The notes under the pieces: generated by a model
The model's input: the letters and a program-made list of their open reading frames with translations, nothing else
Told to the model about the DNA's origin: nothing
The model's database searches: none
Shown here: positions 9,041 to 16,626 of the stretch, one piece after another
How the letters are laid out: each line of letters opens with the position of its first letter
How positions within the stretch are numbered: position 1 is the stretch's first letter
Translations under genes and position numbers: made by a program
DNA from: Actimicrobium sp034313845
GTDB taxonomy: Bacteria; Pseudomonadota; Gammaproteobacteria; Burkholderiales; Burkholderiaceae_D
DNA: 64,000 bases
Direction: 5' to 3' (one strand)
Assembly: GCF_034313845.1 (NCBI RefSeq)
Contig: NZ_JAVIWN010000007.1

Positions 9041-9260
9041 TGTGGATAAACCTATGGATAACAGGTGCATCAAGTGTGAACAACTACAAAATTTGTTCAT
9101 GCCCTGAAAGTTATCCAGAACTTGTCCTGAGTCGAAAAGCACTTTGTTGGAATAGTTATCTTTCTTCCAAGTGCTTGATTCTAATATGGTTAACCTATCT
9201 ATCCACAGAAAAGTCTTATCGTTAATTATTACTACTAAAGAGATATATAAAACAATTAGA
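9041..9260. repeat. oriC-like module, copy 1 of a 496-bp-period tandem duplication
   Basis: This module contains, in order: a perfect DnaA box on the minus strand (9041-9049, TGTGGATAA), TATGGATAA (9053-9061, one mismatch), TTATCCAGA (9111-9119), CTATCCACA (9199-9207), then ATT-ATT-ACT-ACT-AAA (9225-9239) and AT-rich GAGATATATAAAAC. A 24-base block at 9106-9129 recurs identically at 9602-9625. The boxes at 9053, 9111 and 9199, the triplets at 9225 and AGAT at 9241 all recur 496 bases later, so the two modules have kept the same internal spacing despite divergence between the blocks. Confidence 0.75.
9225..9239 (-). promoter_or_regulatory. DnaA-trio-like element, copy 1
   Basis: On the minus strand the triplets read TAG-TAG-TAA-TAA, matching the DnaA-trio consensus (5'-[T/A]A[G/A]-3' repeats) that guides DnaA onto single-stranded DNA during origin unwinding. 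It lies 17 bases after the box at 9199-9207 and runs straight into the AT-rich GATATATAAAAC. Confidence 0.55.
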
Positions 9261-9354
9261 ACAAAACTAAGACGAAAAAAAAATCGGACGGCCGCTGACA
9301 TCCCCTACCTGCATCAAACGCATTTTCACTGTCTAACTTTTTGCCTACCTTTTT

Positions 9355-9386
9355 TAAAAACACGCCCTGACCTACTGAAAGGGCGT
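9355..9386 (-). terminator. Hairpin with T tract on the minus strand, between the two origin modules
   Basis: ACGCCCT (9362-9368) and AGGGCGT (9380-9386) pair over an 11-base loop. Read on the minus strand the stem is followed by GTTTTT. No coding gene lies upstream on that strand for more than 1 kb, so this may end an untranslated RNA or protect the origin from transcription. Two further short stems follow: GCACC/GGTGC around 9400-9420 and CCAGG/CCTGG around 9447-9470. Confidence 0.45.
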
Positions 9387-9536
9387 CAGACGCCTTGCCT
9401 GCACCATTTCATTGGGTGCGGGGTAAAAACTGTGTTTGCACGTCATCCAGGTACCTTTGCGCTGGCCTGGGTAAAAATGATGGCGCACTACCCAAAAAGG
9501 AAATTTTTGCTTATTTATAGTTGAAAAAAGCACAAA

Positions 9537-9756
9537 TCTTTATAAGACTCTGGATAACCAGTGGATCAACTGTGGATAAGTGAAAGCGTGGTCACTGTCA
9601 CGAAAGTTATCCAGAACTTGTCCTGCGCAAAAAGCGACTTTGTCAACTTGGTTATTTTTTCTCTAAGGTATTGATAGGAAAGTGAAATAGAGAGTTATCC
9701 ACAGAATTGAACGGATGTTAACTACTACTACTAAACAGATATATAAATCGTTAACT
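9537..9756. repeat. oriC-like module, copy 2 of a 496-bp-period tandem duplication
   Basis: This module holds TCTGGATAA (9549-9557, box with one mismatch, minus strand), a perfect minus-strand box TGTGGATAA (9571-9579), TTATCCAGA (9607-9615), a perfect plus-strand box TTATCCACA (9695-9703), then ACT x4-AAA (9721-9735) and CAGATATATAAATCG. It has the better box-plus-trio combination of the two modules: the box next to the trio is perfect here but has a C at position 1 in copy 1. Confidence 0.75.
9721..9735 (-). promoter_or_regulatory. DnaA-trio-like element, copy 2
   Basis: On the minus strand the sequence reads TTT followed by four AGT triplets, which in the other phase is TAG repeated. It begins 17 bases after the perfect DnaA box at 9695-9703, the same spacing as in copy 1, and is followed by the AT-rich GATATATAAATCGTTAAC, a plausible unwinding element. 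Confidence 0.6.
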
Positions 9757-9760
9757 TAAA

Positions 9761-10492
9761 ACCAGTATTGAAATATCTCTGTTTTTTATTTAAGCGCTGA
9801 AAGAAAAAAATCGAAGCCAAACTTGGTTAGAAGATGCTGCACAAAAGTCTCAGCAAGCCCTTCAAGCTGCTGAATAAGTAGTGTGCATAGGAGGGTAAGT
9901 AAACCAGGCCTGCGGTGCGCTAATGGCCGTTTGATGGTGGTTCTTTGTCACTAACTGATTTCCACATGTTGAGGACATTTTAGTTGGTTTAAAGCAACTA
10001 TTACTACATTAACATGTATTGAAAGTACTCTCGAAATAACGCTTGTTGATCAAAAAAACCAAGTTTGTGCGCAAACGGGTCATGTTCCATCCATTGGCAT
10101 GGTCGTGCACGACAATGGGATTGACGAATTTGATGGTGATTCTGATAGGTGGAGATGCAATAGCGTACGGCACAGGCGGCAGTACACAATCAATTTTGAT
10201 TGCTGGTCTAGAATTAGTACCAGCAACTCTGTGTGTCAAAGAATAAAGATGCTGTGGATGAAGATCAGTTCCAGGAATAAGCGCAAATAATCGTGCTGCC
10301 AGTAACGTACATGCCGAGGAGATCCCGTCACTGAACAGGTCGATGCAACCCTCTGTCGCCGATAATGCCAGCACTTTCTATACCCTGGCGCTCTATGGGC
10401 TTGTAAAATCGATGTCTGATCGCTTGCGTGATAATGAAGTGCAAACGTAGCTAGGTTAGTTATCCAGACAGAATGTACGGAAACTCAACGCC
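9761..10492. other. Gene-free region right of the candidate origin; possible gene remnant
   Basis: No convincing gene is present. Short open frames exist on both strands between 10004 and 10374, but none has a recognisable domain or ribosome-binding site. One plus-strand frame is open at 10043-10246 and again, after an in-frame stop, to about 10449, which could be a decayed gene. One more box variant, TTATCCAGA, lies at 10460-10468, the same variant found three times in the two origin modules. Confidence 0.4.
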
Positions 10493-13400
10493 TTACTCTT
10501 CCAGCATCATCAGACTTGCATTGCCCCCCGCTGCTGTGGTGTTGGTACACGTGGCACGTTCAGAAAGTAGTCTCCATAAAGGAATAGACTTACCGAGAGT
10601 CGTTTCAATTAATGGTACGAGCGCACCACCACGATCTGCCAGCAGGGTACGAGTGCCTGCAACCAGTGATACATCAATCAATGCAATTTGTAATGGTTGG
10701 CCTTCATCGTTGATGTCACTGATTTGCCTTATTGCAGTACGTACTGACTCCGGCAAACTAACAGGGAGAAGTGGCAACGATGACGTTAACAAAACCGGGT
10801 TGTTTCCTGTAGCAAAAACAGCAAACAGTTGATTGAGCAAACTGGTGATATCAGGTGCCAAACAAAGGATATCGCCGCGAGCGGCCAATAGCAGCGTATT
10901 AATTTCACCGGTTGGGCCTGGTAATACCAACTTCTTACCGAGTTCGCTGTGACGTATGTAGTGCTCACCTAAATCGAAAAGAGTCTCGTGGCCAAAAGCT
11001 TTGGCCCACGCCAATAGTGAATTCAGTGCAGGCGAATGCATGTTGCCACGACCGATTTCGATAATATTTACGCTGAGCTCGCCGTCCTTCGAACGCTGCA
11101 ACCGTTTCAGATAGAGCGGGCCACCTGCTTTCGGACCGGTTCCCGACTTGCCTTCACCACCAAAAGGTTGTACACCAACTACTGCACCAACGATGTTACG
11201 GTTAATATAAATATTGCCAGCATGAATGCGGTTGCTAATGAAGTTGACAGTCTCGTCAATGCGCGAATGAATACCGAATGTTAGACCATAGCCGGTTGCA
11301 TTAATAGCGTCGATTATTTGTGGCAAGTCTTCGCTGCGGTAACGTAGTACATGCAATATCGGGCCGAAAATTTCATTGGTAAGTTCCGATAATGAATCAA
11401 TTTCTATAATTGTCGGTGGAACGAAAGTCCCATATTGCGTATCGACGGACAGTACCAATTGGAAAACCGAATGCCCAGTTTTTCTCATCCGTTCGACATG
11501 CGCCAGCAAACTATCTCTTGCCTCCATATCGATAACAGGACCAATATCGGTTGCCAGCCGGTCCGGGTTGCCAACAGCGAGTTCACGCATCGCACCTTTC
11601 AGCATGACTAGTGTTTTATCGGCGATTTCTTCTTGCAGACACAACACCCTTAATGCGGAGCAACGTTGTCCGGCGCTATCAAATGCGGAGCTAATAACGT
11701 CCTGCACGACTTGTTCTGTCAGCGCACTGGAGTCGACGATCATTGCGTTTTGTCCACCGGTTTCGGCAATCAAGACAATATCGCAGGATTCAACGAGGGC
11801 GCGCTTTGCGAGCGTACGGTTAATTAATTGCGCAACGCTTGTTGATCCTGTGAAAATGATGCCTTGTGTCCGATGATCTGCAACTAATGAAGCGCCGATA
11901 CTTTCGCCTTGTCCCGGCAGAAATTGCAGCGCGGCACGTGGAATACCAGCTTCGTGCAGGAGTTGTACTGCGCGATACGCGATTAGCGGGGTTTGCTCGG
12001 CAGGTTTGGCAAGGACTACGTTACCTGCAGCAAGCGCGGCGCTAACTTGACCTGTAAAAATTGCTAACGGAAAATTCCAGGGACTAATGCAAACTACCGG
12101 TCCAAGTGCCAGCATTGTTGGCGTTTCAGTAATGCGAGCTGCGTAATATCGCAAGAAATCGACAGCTTCACGTACTTCGGCAATGGCGTTCGGTAAAGAC
12201 TTCCCTGCTTCTCGAATTGCCATAGCCATTAGTTCCAATTGGTGCAATTCGAACAAATCAGCAGCATGGAAAAGAATGGTTGCGCGATCGGACGCGGGCA
12301 CGGCTTGCCACGCGGAAGCGTAGTCATGCGCTGCAAGTAGTGCTGCATCGACATCGGTCTTGTTGGCTTCAACTACGGAACCCACTTGATCGCGACGGTC
12401 AGCCGGGTTATTCACTGTATGTGATGCCAGAGTACTAAACGTTGTACCGAGCATCGGTACCGCATGCCATTGCTTGCTACCGAAATGGACAAAGGCCTGG
12501 TTGACGCGCGCCAGCTCTTTTTCATTACTTAGATCGATACCTGAGGAATTCGCTCGCTCGTCACCGAACATGGCGCGGGGTAGGCCGATGTTCCTGTGCG
12601 GAATTCCACCTTGTTTTCGCGCTTCGTCCATAGGGTTTGCAATCAACGCGTCCACTGGTACGTTCGTATCGACAATCTGATTTACAAACGACGAATTGGC
12701 GCCGTTTTCCAGTAAACGTCGTACAAGGTAAGCAAGTAATGTCCGATGCGAACCTACCGGAGCATAGATACGACAAGGCTTGTTCAGATTGTCTTTACCA
12801 ACCACTTGGTCATACAAAGTTTCACCCATGCCATGAAGGCACTGGAATTCATAGTCGGTTACACCGCGAGCTTGTGCTGACGTATAAATTGCTGAAAGGG
12901 TTTGTGCGTTATGGGTAGCAAATTGTGGATACAACACGTCGGTCGCCCCGAGTAACTTTTCAGCGCAAGCCAGATAGCACACGTCGGTGTAGACCTTTCG
13001 TGTAAAAACTGGATAACCCGACATGCCATCAACCTGCGCACGCTTTATTTCTGCGTCCCAATAAGCACCCTTAACCAGCCGAACCATGAATTTTCGTCCA
13101 CTATTACGCGCCAGATCAATAAGGTAATCAATCACAAAAGGGCAGCGTTTTTGATAGGCCTGTACCACAAAGCCTATTCCGTCATAGCCGGCGAGGCACG
13201 GATCGTGAGCCAACACTTCTATCAAGTCGAGCGATAGTTCAAGGCGTTCTGATTCCTCTGCATCAATATTTAAACCGATGTCATATGATTTAGCCAGCAG
13301 CAAAAGACTTTGTAAGCGCGGCAATAATTCAGTCATTACCCGGTGGCGCTGGGCACGGGAATAGCGAGGGTGCAATGCCGATAATTTCACCGAGATTCCA

Positions 13401-14167
13401 GGTCCATTACGTATTCCTCTTCCTGCCGATGCTCGTCCGATTGCATGAATTGCTTGTTCGTAGGATTGTAAATATTTATCCGCGTCCTCGGCCGTTAGCG
13501 CGGCTTCACCCAACATATCGTACGAGTACTGATACCCGCGAGCTTCGTTGTGACGACTATTAACAATCGCATCATCAATGGTCTCACCAGTCACGAATTG
13601 GTTGCCCAACATACGCATCGCAAGATCGACTCCTTTGCGTATCAGGGGTTCGCCACCTTTCGCAATCAGGCGGGTTAATGCAGATCCGAGACCTTGTTCG
13701 CTATTACTGCTTACTAGCTTTCCAGTGATCAACAATCCCCAAGTGGCAGCATTAACAAATAGCGAGGGCGAGACGCCCAAGTGCTTTCGCCAATCGCCGC
13801 GGCTAATTTTGTCCGCGATTAATCGGTCTGCAGTGTGATGGTCGGGAATACGCAATAACGCCTCTGCCAGACACATCAACGCAATTCCCTCGTCGGATGA
13901 CAATGAAAATTCGTGCATTAGTGCATCGACTCCGGAGGCCCGTGTACGTTTTTCCCTTACGGCAATGACTAGCCGCTTTGCCAGCTGCGTAGTTTGTACC
14001 GTCAATGCGGTATCCTGTGGGGATTGTTCAAGCAGCAAGCCTACTGCTTGCTGCTCCTCAAGTCGGTATGCAGCTGTAATTTTCTCGCGTAACAACGAAG
14101 TAGGAAAATGCATTTCGGCATGCAAAGCTGAAAAAGCGGGGTCATTAAATAGTACAGAAGTAGACAT
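10493..14167 (-). CDS. putA: Bifunctional proline dehydrogenase / L-glutamate gamma-semialdehyde dehydrogenase PutA
   Basis: This 1224-residue enzyme oxidises proline to glutamate in two steps. The proline dehydrogenase barrel shows SVKLSALHPRYSRAQ, VRLVKGAYWDAEIKRAQ and EFQCLHGMGE. The aldehyde dehydrogenase part shows ISPWNFPLAIFTGQVSAALA, the glutamate in AETGGQNAMIVDSSA and the nucleophile cysteine in SAFDSAGQRCSALRVL near residue 830, then EIFGPILHVLRY. A C-terminal extension of about 190 residues follows the dehydrogenase, as in long PutA proteins. The N-terminus (MSTSVLFNDPAFSALHAEMH) lacks the ribbon-helix-helix DNA-binding domain of trifunctional PutA, so it cannot repress its own gene. 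Regulation probably falls to the divergent Lrp-type gene at 14358. Confidence 0.96.
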   Translation of the reverse strand: MSTSVLFNDPAFSALHAEMHFPTSLLREKITAAYRLEEQQAVGLLLEQSPQDTALTVQTTQLAKRLVIAVREKRTRASGVDALMHEFSLSSDEGIALMCLAEALLRIPDHHTADRLIADKISRGDWRKHLGVSPSLFVNAATWGLLITGKLVSSNSEQGLGSALTRLIAKGGEPLIRKGVDLAMRMLGNQFVTGETIDDAIVNSRHNEARGYQYSYDMLGEAALTAEDADKYLQSYEQAIHAIGRASAGRGIRNGPGISVKLSALHPRYSRAQRHRVMTELLPRLQSLLLLAKSYDIGLNIDAEESERLELSLDLIEVLAHDPCLAGYDGIGFVVQAYQKRCPFVIDYLIDLARNSGRKFMVRLVKGAYWDAEIKRAQVDGMSGYPVFTRKVYTDVCYLACAEKLLGATDVLYPQFATHNAQTLSAIYTSAQARGVTDYEFQCLHGMGETLYDQVVGKDNLNKPCRIYAPVGSHRTLLAYLVRRLLENGANSSFVNQIVDTNVPVDALIANPMDEARKQGGIPHRNIGLPRAMFGDERANSSGIDLSNEKELARVNQAFVHFGSKQWHAVPMLGTTFSTLASHTVNNPADRRDQVGSVVEANKTDVDAALLAAHDYASAWQAVPASDRATILFHAADLFELHQLELMAMAIREAGKSLPNAIAEVREAVDFLRYYAARITETPTMLALGPVVCISPWNFPLAIFTGQVSAALAAGNVVLAKPAEQTPLIAYRAVQLLHEAGIPRAALQFLPGQGESIGASLVADHRTQGIIFTGSTSVAQLINRTLAKRALVESCDIVLIAETGGQNAMIVDSSALTEQVVQDVISSAFDSAGQRCSALRVLCLQEEIADKTLVMLKGAMRELAVGNPDRLATDIGPVIDMEARDSLLAHVERMRKTGHSVFQLVLSVDTQYGTFVPPTIIEIDSLSELTNEIFGPILHVLRYRSEDLPQIIDAINATGYGLTFGIHSRIDETVNFISNRIHAGNIYINRNIVGAVVGVQPFGGEGKSGTGPKAGGPLYLKRLQRSKDGELSVNIIEIGRGNMHSPALNSLLAWAKAFGHETLFDLGEHYIRHSELGKKLVLPGPTGEINTLLLAARGDILCLAPDITSLLNQLFAVFATGNNPVLLTSSLPLLPVSLPESVRTAIRQISDINDEGQPLQIALIDVSLVAGTRTLLADRGGALVPLIETTLGKSIPLWRLLSERATCTNTTAAGGNASLMMLEE

Positions 14168-14212
14168 ATTTTGCTCGGCATCACGTCACGGGTAAATGAA
14201 ATTGCACAAAAC

Positions 14213-14230
14213 GACTTTTTATGAAAAGTC
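14213..14230. promoter_or_regulatory. Inverted repeat in the putA-lrp divergent region
   Basis: GACTTTT and AAAAGTC are perfect 7-base arms around TATG. The repeat lies 46 bases upstream of putA in the 190-base divergent gap and is a candidate operator for the Lrp-type regulator. The gap is AT-rich, as Lrp sites usually are, and a second loosely symmetric stretch (AAAATTTTG then GAAAATTT) lies around 14299-14328. Confidence 0.4.
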
Positions 14231-14357
14231 ATTTTCTGTCTTATATTTGATTGTATGCGCGAAAGCATCGCATTAATTCTGGTAATACTAACTACTATCA
14301 AAATTTTGTATTTGGTGAGAAAATTTAGCCAAATTAAATTCTTACCTGAGATTTGCA

Positions 14358-14816
14358 ATGTTAGATAAAATTAGCAAAAAAATACTAAACGAGTTGCAAA
14401 ACGACGGCCGAATTAGCAATGTCGAGCTATCAGCACGAGTTAACTTGTCTCCGGCAGCTTGCCTGGAGCGCGTTCGTAAATTGCACGAAGGTGGATATAT
14501 ATTGGGATACACGGCACAACTGAATCCGCAACTACTGGATGTGTCGTTGTTGGTGTTCATCGAAGTGGTGTTAGATCGGACTACGCCCGAGGTCTTTGAT
14601 GCGTTCAAGCGTAGCGTCCAGATCATTCCCGAGGTGCTTGAATGTCACATGGTCGCAGGTGGATTTGATTACCTGGTCAAGGCCAGGGTTTGCGACATGA
14701 ACGCTTACCGAGAATTTTTGGGGAAGTCACTTTTGCAATTGAAAGGTGTCCGTGAAACGCACACTTATGCAGTCATGGAAGAAGTCAAGAACACGACCAA
14801 GCTTCCTATCCGCTAA
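14358..14816 (+). CDS. Lrp/AsnC-family transcriptional regulator (likely putA activator)
   Basis: This 152-residue protein has an N-terminal helix-turn-helix (MLDKISKKILNELQNDGRIS, then LSARVNLSPAACLERVRKLHEGGYI) and a C-terminal RAM ligand-binding domain (FIEVVLDRTTPEVFDAFKRS, VLECHMVAGGFDYLVKARV). The core resembles Lrp proteins of the BkdR/PutR kind, which activate amino acid catabolic genes. It is divergent from putA with a shared 190-base regulatory gap, so control of proline degradation is the obvious role (inference from position). The length is normal and the ATG at 14358 fits the start of the family. Confidence 0.93.
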   Translation: MLDKISKKILNELQNDGRISNVELSARVNLSPAACLERVRKLHEGGYILGYTAQLNPQLLDVSLLVFIEVVLDRTTPEVFDAFKRSVQIIPEVLECHMVAGGFDYLVKARVCDMNAYREFLGKSLLQLKGVRETHTYAVMEEVKNTTKLPIR

Positions 14817-14822
14817 GCGCAG

Positions 14823-15773
14823 TTAGCGTCTTACCGTATCTCGTAGAAATGATTCGTCGGTAATTGTAGTCATGTGTTCGCGCAACCACTTGTGAGAAGG
14901 GCTGCGGGCATCGCGTTCATGCCACAGCATGTCGACTTGCACTTGTGGCAATTCAAACGGTAGCTCTTTCGCAATTAATTCCCCTGTCATGCCAGTTGAT
15001 GCAATCAAATGGCGTGGGATCACAGTGAGCAAATCCGAGTTGGCGACAACGCGTCCAGCAGTGAAAAAATGGTTAACGGTCAATAGAATGCGACGTTCCC
15101 GACCTAACTGAGTCAGCGTATCACTGACGATGCCATGCGCCCTACCTGAAAAACTCACTAATAGATGTTTTGCTGCACAATACGAATCCAGAGTGAGTTC
15201 TTCCTTTGCAAGCGGATGCTGCTTTCGCATCACACAAGCGTACTTTCCCGAATAGAGTAATTCATGGCGAATCGGTGTATCTGGCTCACCTGCCAACTGC
15301 GCTACAACACCTGGAAAGAAGCCAATTGCCAAATCGATGTCTCCTCGCAGGAGCATCGGTCTTGGCTCGCGTGTCGTTAGAGGAACCATTCTGACATTGA
15401 CGCGTGGCGCGTCGCGCTCTATCGAACGCACCAATGAAGGCAGCCAAAGCGCTGCAGTTGCATCCGCCATCGCCATACGAAAAGTTGCTTGCGTCTTAGA
15501 GACGTCAAAACTCTGCGGTGCCATCGCCGCCTCGAGATCTGACAGAGCACGTCGGACAGCGGGCCATAGCTCATCTGCATGAGGTGTTGGCTTAACACCA
15601 TGGGCAGTTCGGATTAGCAACTCGTCGCCAACCGAATCGCGCAGTCGTTTAAGTGCATTGGATACCGCTGGTTGCGTCATCGCAAGTCGATTTGCAGCAC
15701 GCGTTAAATTTCGCTCGCTCATCACGGCATCAAAAACACGCAGCAAATTGAGATCAAGGGTGAGAAAGCTCAT
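14823..15773 (-). CDS. LysR-family transcriptional regulator
   Basis: This 316-residue protein has the helix-turn-helix LTRAANRLAMTQPAVSNALK at residues about 23-42, after MSFLTLDLNLLRVFDAVMSE. The C-terminal part is a substrate-binding-like domain, with RGDIDLAIGFFPGV typical of the NodD/PcpR/LeuO-like subgroup. It converges with the Lrp gene, only six bases apart at their 3' ends. Upstream are 160 bases without a gene and then a small membrane protein on the other strand, which is the only candidate target in the window. The inducer is unknown. Confidence 0.92.
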   Translation of the reverse strand: MSFLTLDLNLLRVFDAVMSERNLTRAANRLAMTQPAVSNALKRLRDSVGDELLIRTAHGVKPTPHADELWPAVRRALSDLEAAMAPQSFDVSKTQATFRMAMADATAALWLPSLVRSIERDAPRVNVRMVPLTTREPRPMLLRGDIDLAIGFFPGVVAQLAGEPDTPIRHELLYSGKYACVMRKQHPLAKEELTLDSYCAAKHLLVSFSGRAHGIVSDTLTQLGRERRILLTVNHFFTAGRVVANSDLLTVIPRHLIASTGMTGELIAKELPFELPQVQVDMLWHERDARSPSHKWLREHMTTITDESFLRDTVRR

Positions 15774-15933
15774 CAGTTCTGACTGTCTGTTGAAAATGGA
15801 AATGAAACGTCGTTATCAACTTGATTTCATTCACAAAAAGTATAACTGATATGTGAAATTGGAATTGGCTTAATAGCAGGCATATCTTGCATACTGCACT
15901 GCAACATATTAGCCAAATCTACCGAGGTCCATC

Positions 15934-16251
15934 ATGTCCATCTTGGCCATTGCATTTCCCGCTCAGTCAGCAATTCCTGTTGCACAGGTTGTAACAAGTT
16001 CCATCATTGCTGCAGCACGACCATTACTTGGTCTAGGAGTTTTAGTCACGTTCTTATTGATTTTCAAGCCTTTGTTGCTTGGTTTGCTAAGGGCAAGTTT
16101 TTTGACATTAAAACCGCGTCAGTCACTTGAGCAAAGATCGATTCGCAGTCATTTGCGTAGCATGCTAATCCTAAATCGTATGGCAAGGGATCTTGAGATT
16201 TCGCAACCAAACATGGCATCAGAATTAAGGGCAGTTGCTTCACGCGACTGA
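15934..16251 (+). CDS. Small hypothetical membrane protein
   Basis: This 105-residue protein is not recognised. The start ATG follows a GAGG ribosome-binding site (ACCGAGGTCCATC). Residues about 20-60 form one or two hydrophobic segments (VTSSIIAAARPLLGLGVLV, then TFLLIFKPLLLGLLRASFL). The C-terminal half is positive and helical (LKPRQSLEQRSIRSHLRSML), suggesting a cytoplasmic tail. It is divergent from the LysR gene at 14823 and upstream of another small frame. No function can be assigned. Confidence 0.65.
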   Translation: MSILAIAFPAQSAIPVAQVVTSSIIAAARPLLGLGVLVTFLLIFKPLLLGLLRASFLTLKPRQSLEQRSIRSHLRSMLILNRMARDLEISQPNMASELRAVASRD

Positions 16252-16291
16252 GTTGTATTTTCTTGTCATCCTTATTTTGTAGAAACGCCAT

Positions 16292-16507
16292 ATGAAAACA
16301 TTAATTTTTAAGCCGACGGTGGATTTCTTTACAACTCCTTCACTGGCATCCCCGATTAGAAAAATAGCAGCGGCAAGATTGGATGCACCATCGGCGCGAC
16401 GCGCTGTCGGGCTGTCAACGGCAGATGTTGCCGAGGCATCAGGCCGGGCAACTATGCATCATGGCTTGACAATTAATCGATCTCTTCGATTGTGCGTGAC
16501 TAAGTAA
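16292..16507 (+). CDS. Small hypothetical protein
   Basis: This 71-residue frame, MKTLIFKPTVDFFTTPSLAS at its start, lies 40 bases after the small membrane protein on the same strand and ends shortly before a good bidirectional terminator. It has no recognisable domain, signal peptide or membrane segment. The ribosome-binding site is poor (TAGAAACGCCAT). It is listed because position and terminator support an expressed unit, but it may not be a real protein. Confidence 0.4.
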   Translation: MKTLIFKPTVDFFTTPSLASPIRKIAAARLDAPSARRAVGLSTADVAEASGRATMHHGLTINRSLRLCVTK

Positions 16508-16571
16508 AGTGTCTCGATCTTTAAATCGGGTACGTTTTTTACTGTAGTGACCAATCGCACATGAAGCTGGC

Positions 16572-16608
16572 AAAAAAAAGCGCAATTAAATAAATAGATT
16601 GCGCTTTT
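16572..16608. terminator. Bidirectional intrinsic terminator
   Basis: AAAAGCGCAAT and ATTGCGCTTTT form a perfect 11-base stem with an 11-base loop, with A residues before and T residues after. It lies between the small plus-strand gene ending at 16507 and pckG, which ends at 16627 on the minus strand, and can stop transcription from both sides. Confidence 0.9.
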
Positions 16609-16626
16609 ATTATTTTGACAGTTACG

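Larger units (their letters stand above)
9041..9760. other. Candidate chromosomal replication origin (oriC) with two DnaA-box modules
   Basis: This gene-free AT-rich stretch holds three perfect DnaA boxes (9041 and 9571 on minus, 9695 on plus) and five with one mismatch (9053, 9111, 9199, 9549, 9607), plus two DnaA-trio-like elements next to AT-rich DNA. It is the densest cluster of such boxes I saw in the window. The rpmH-dnaA gap at 28268-28682 has only one box and the dnaA-dnaN gap another. I infer an origin here, about 19 kb from dnaA. No Rep-type initiator gene is nearby, which argues against an integrated plasmid origin. Confidence 0.65.

Noticed and set aside
9171..9524. A 117-residue plus-strand frame across the candidate origin
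   Set aside because: It runs through DnaA boxes, the trio-like element and hairpins, has no ribosome-binding site and no domain resemblance.
9041..9760. Plasmid-type replication origin with iterons
   Set aside because: The repeats are DnaA boxes rather than Rep iterons and no rep or par gene is nearby.
10009..10374. A 121-residue minus-strand frame right of the origin
   Set aside because: No domain, no ribosome-binding site and no conserved pattern; a chance frame or remnant is more likely.
10541..10560. A parS-like site (ACACGTGGCAC) in putA
   Set aside because: It lacks the symmetric TTTCACGTGAAA core, lies in coding sequence, and no parA or parB gene is in the window.
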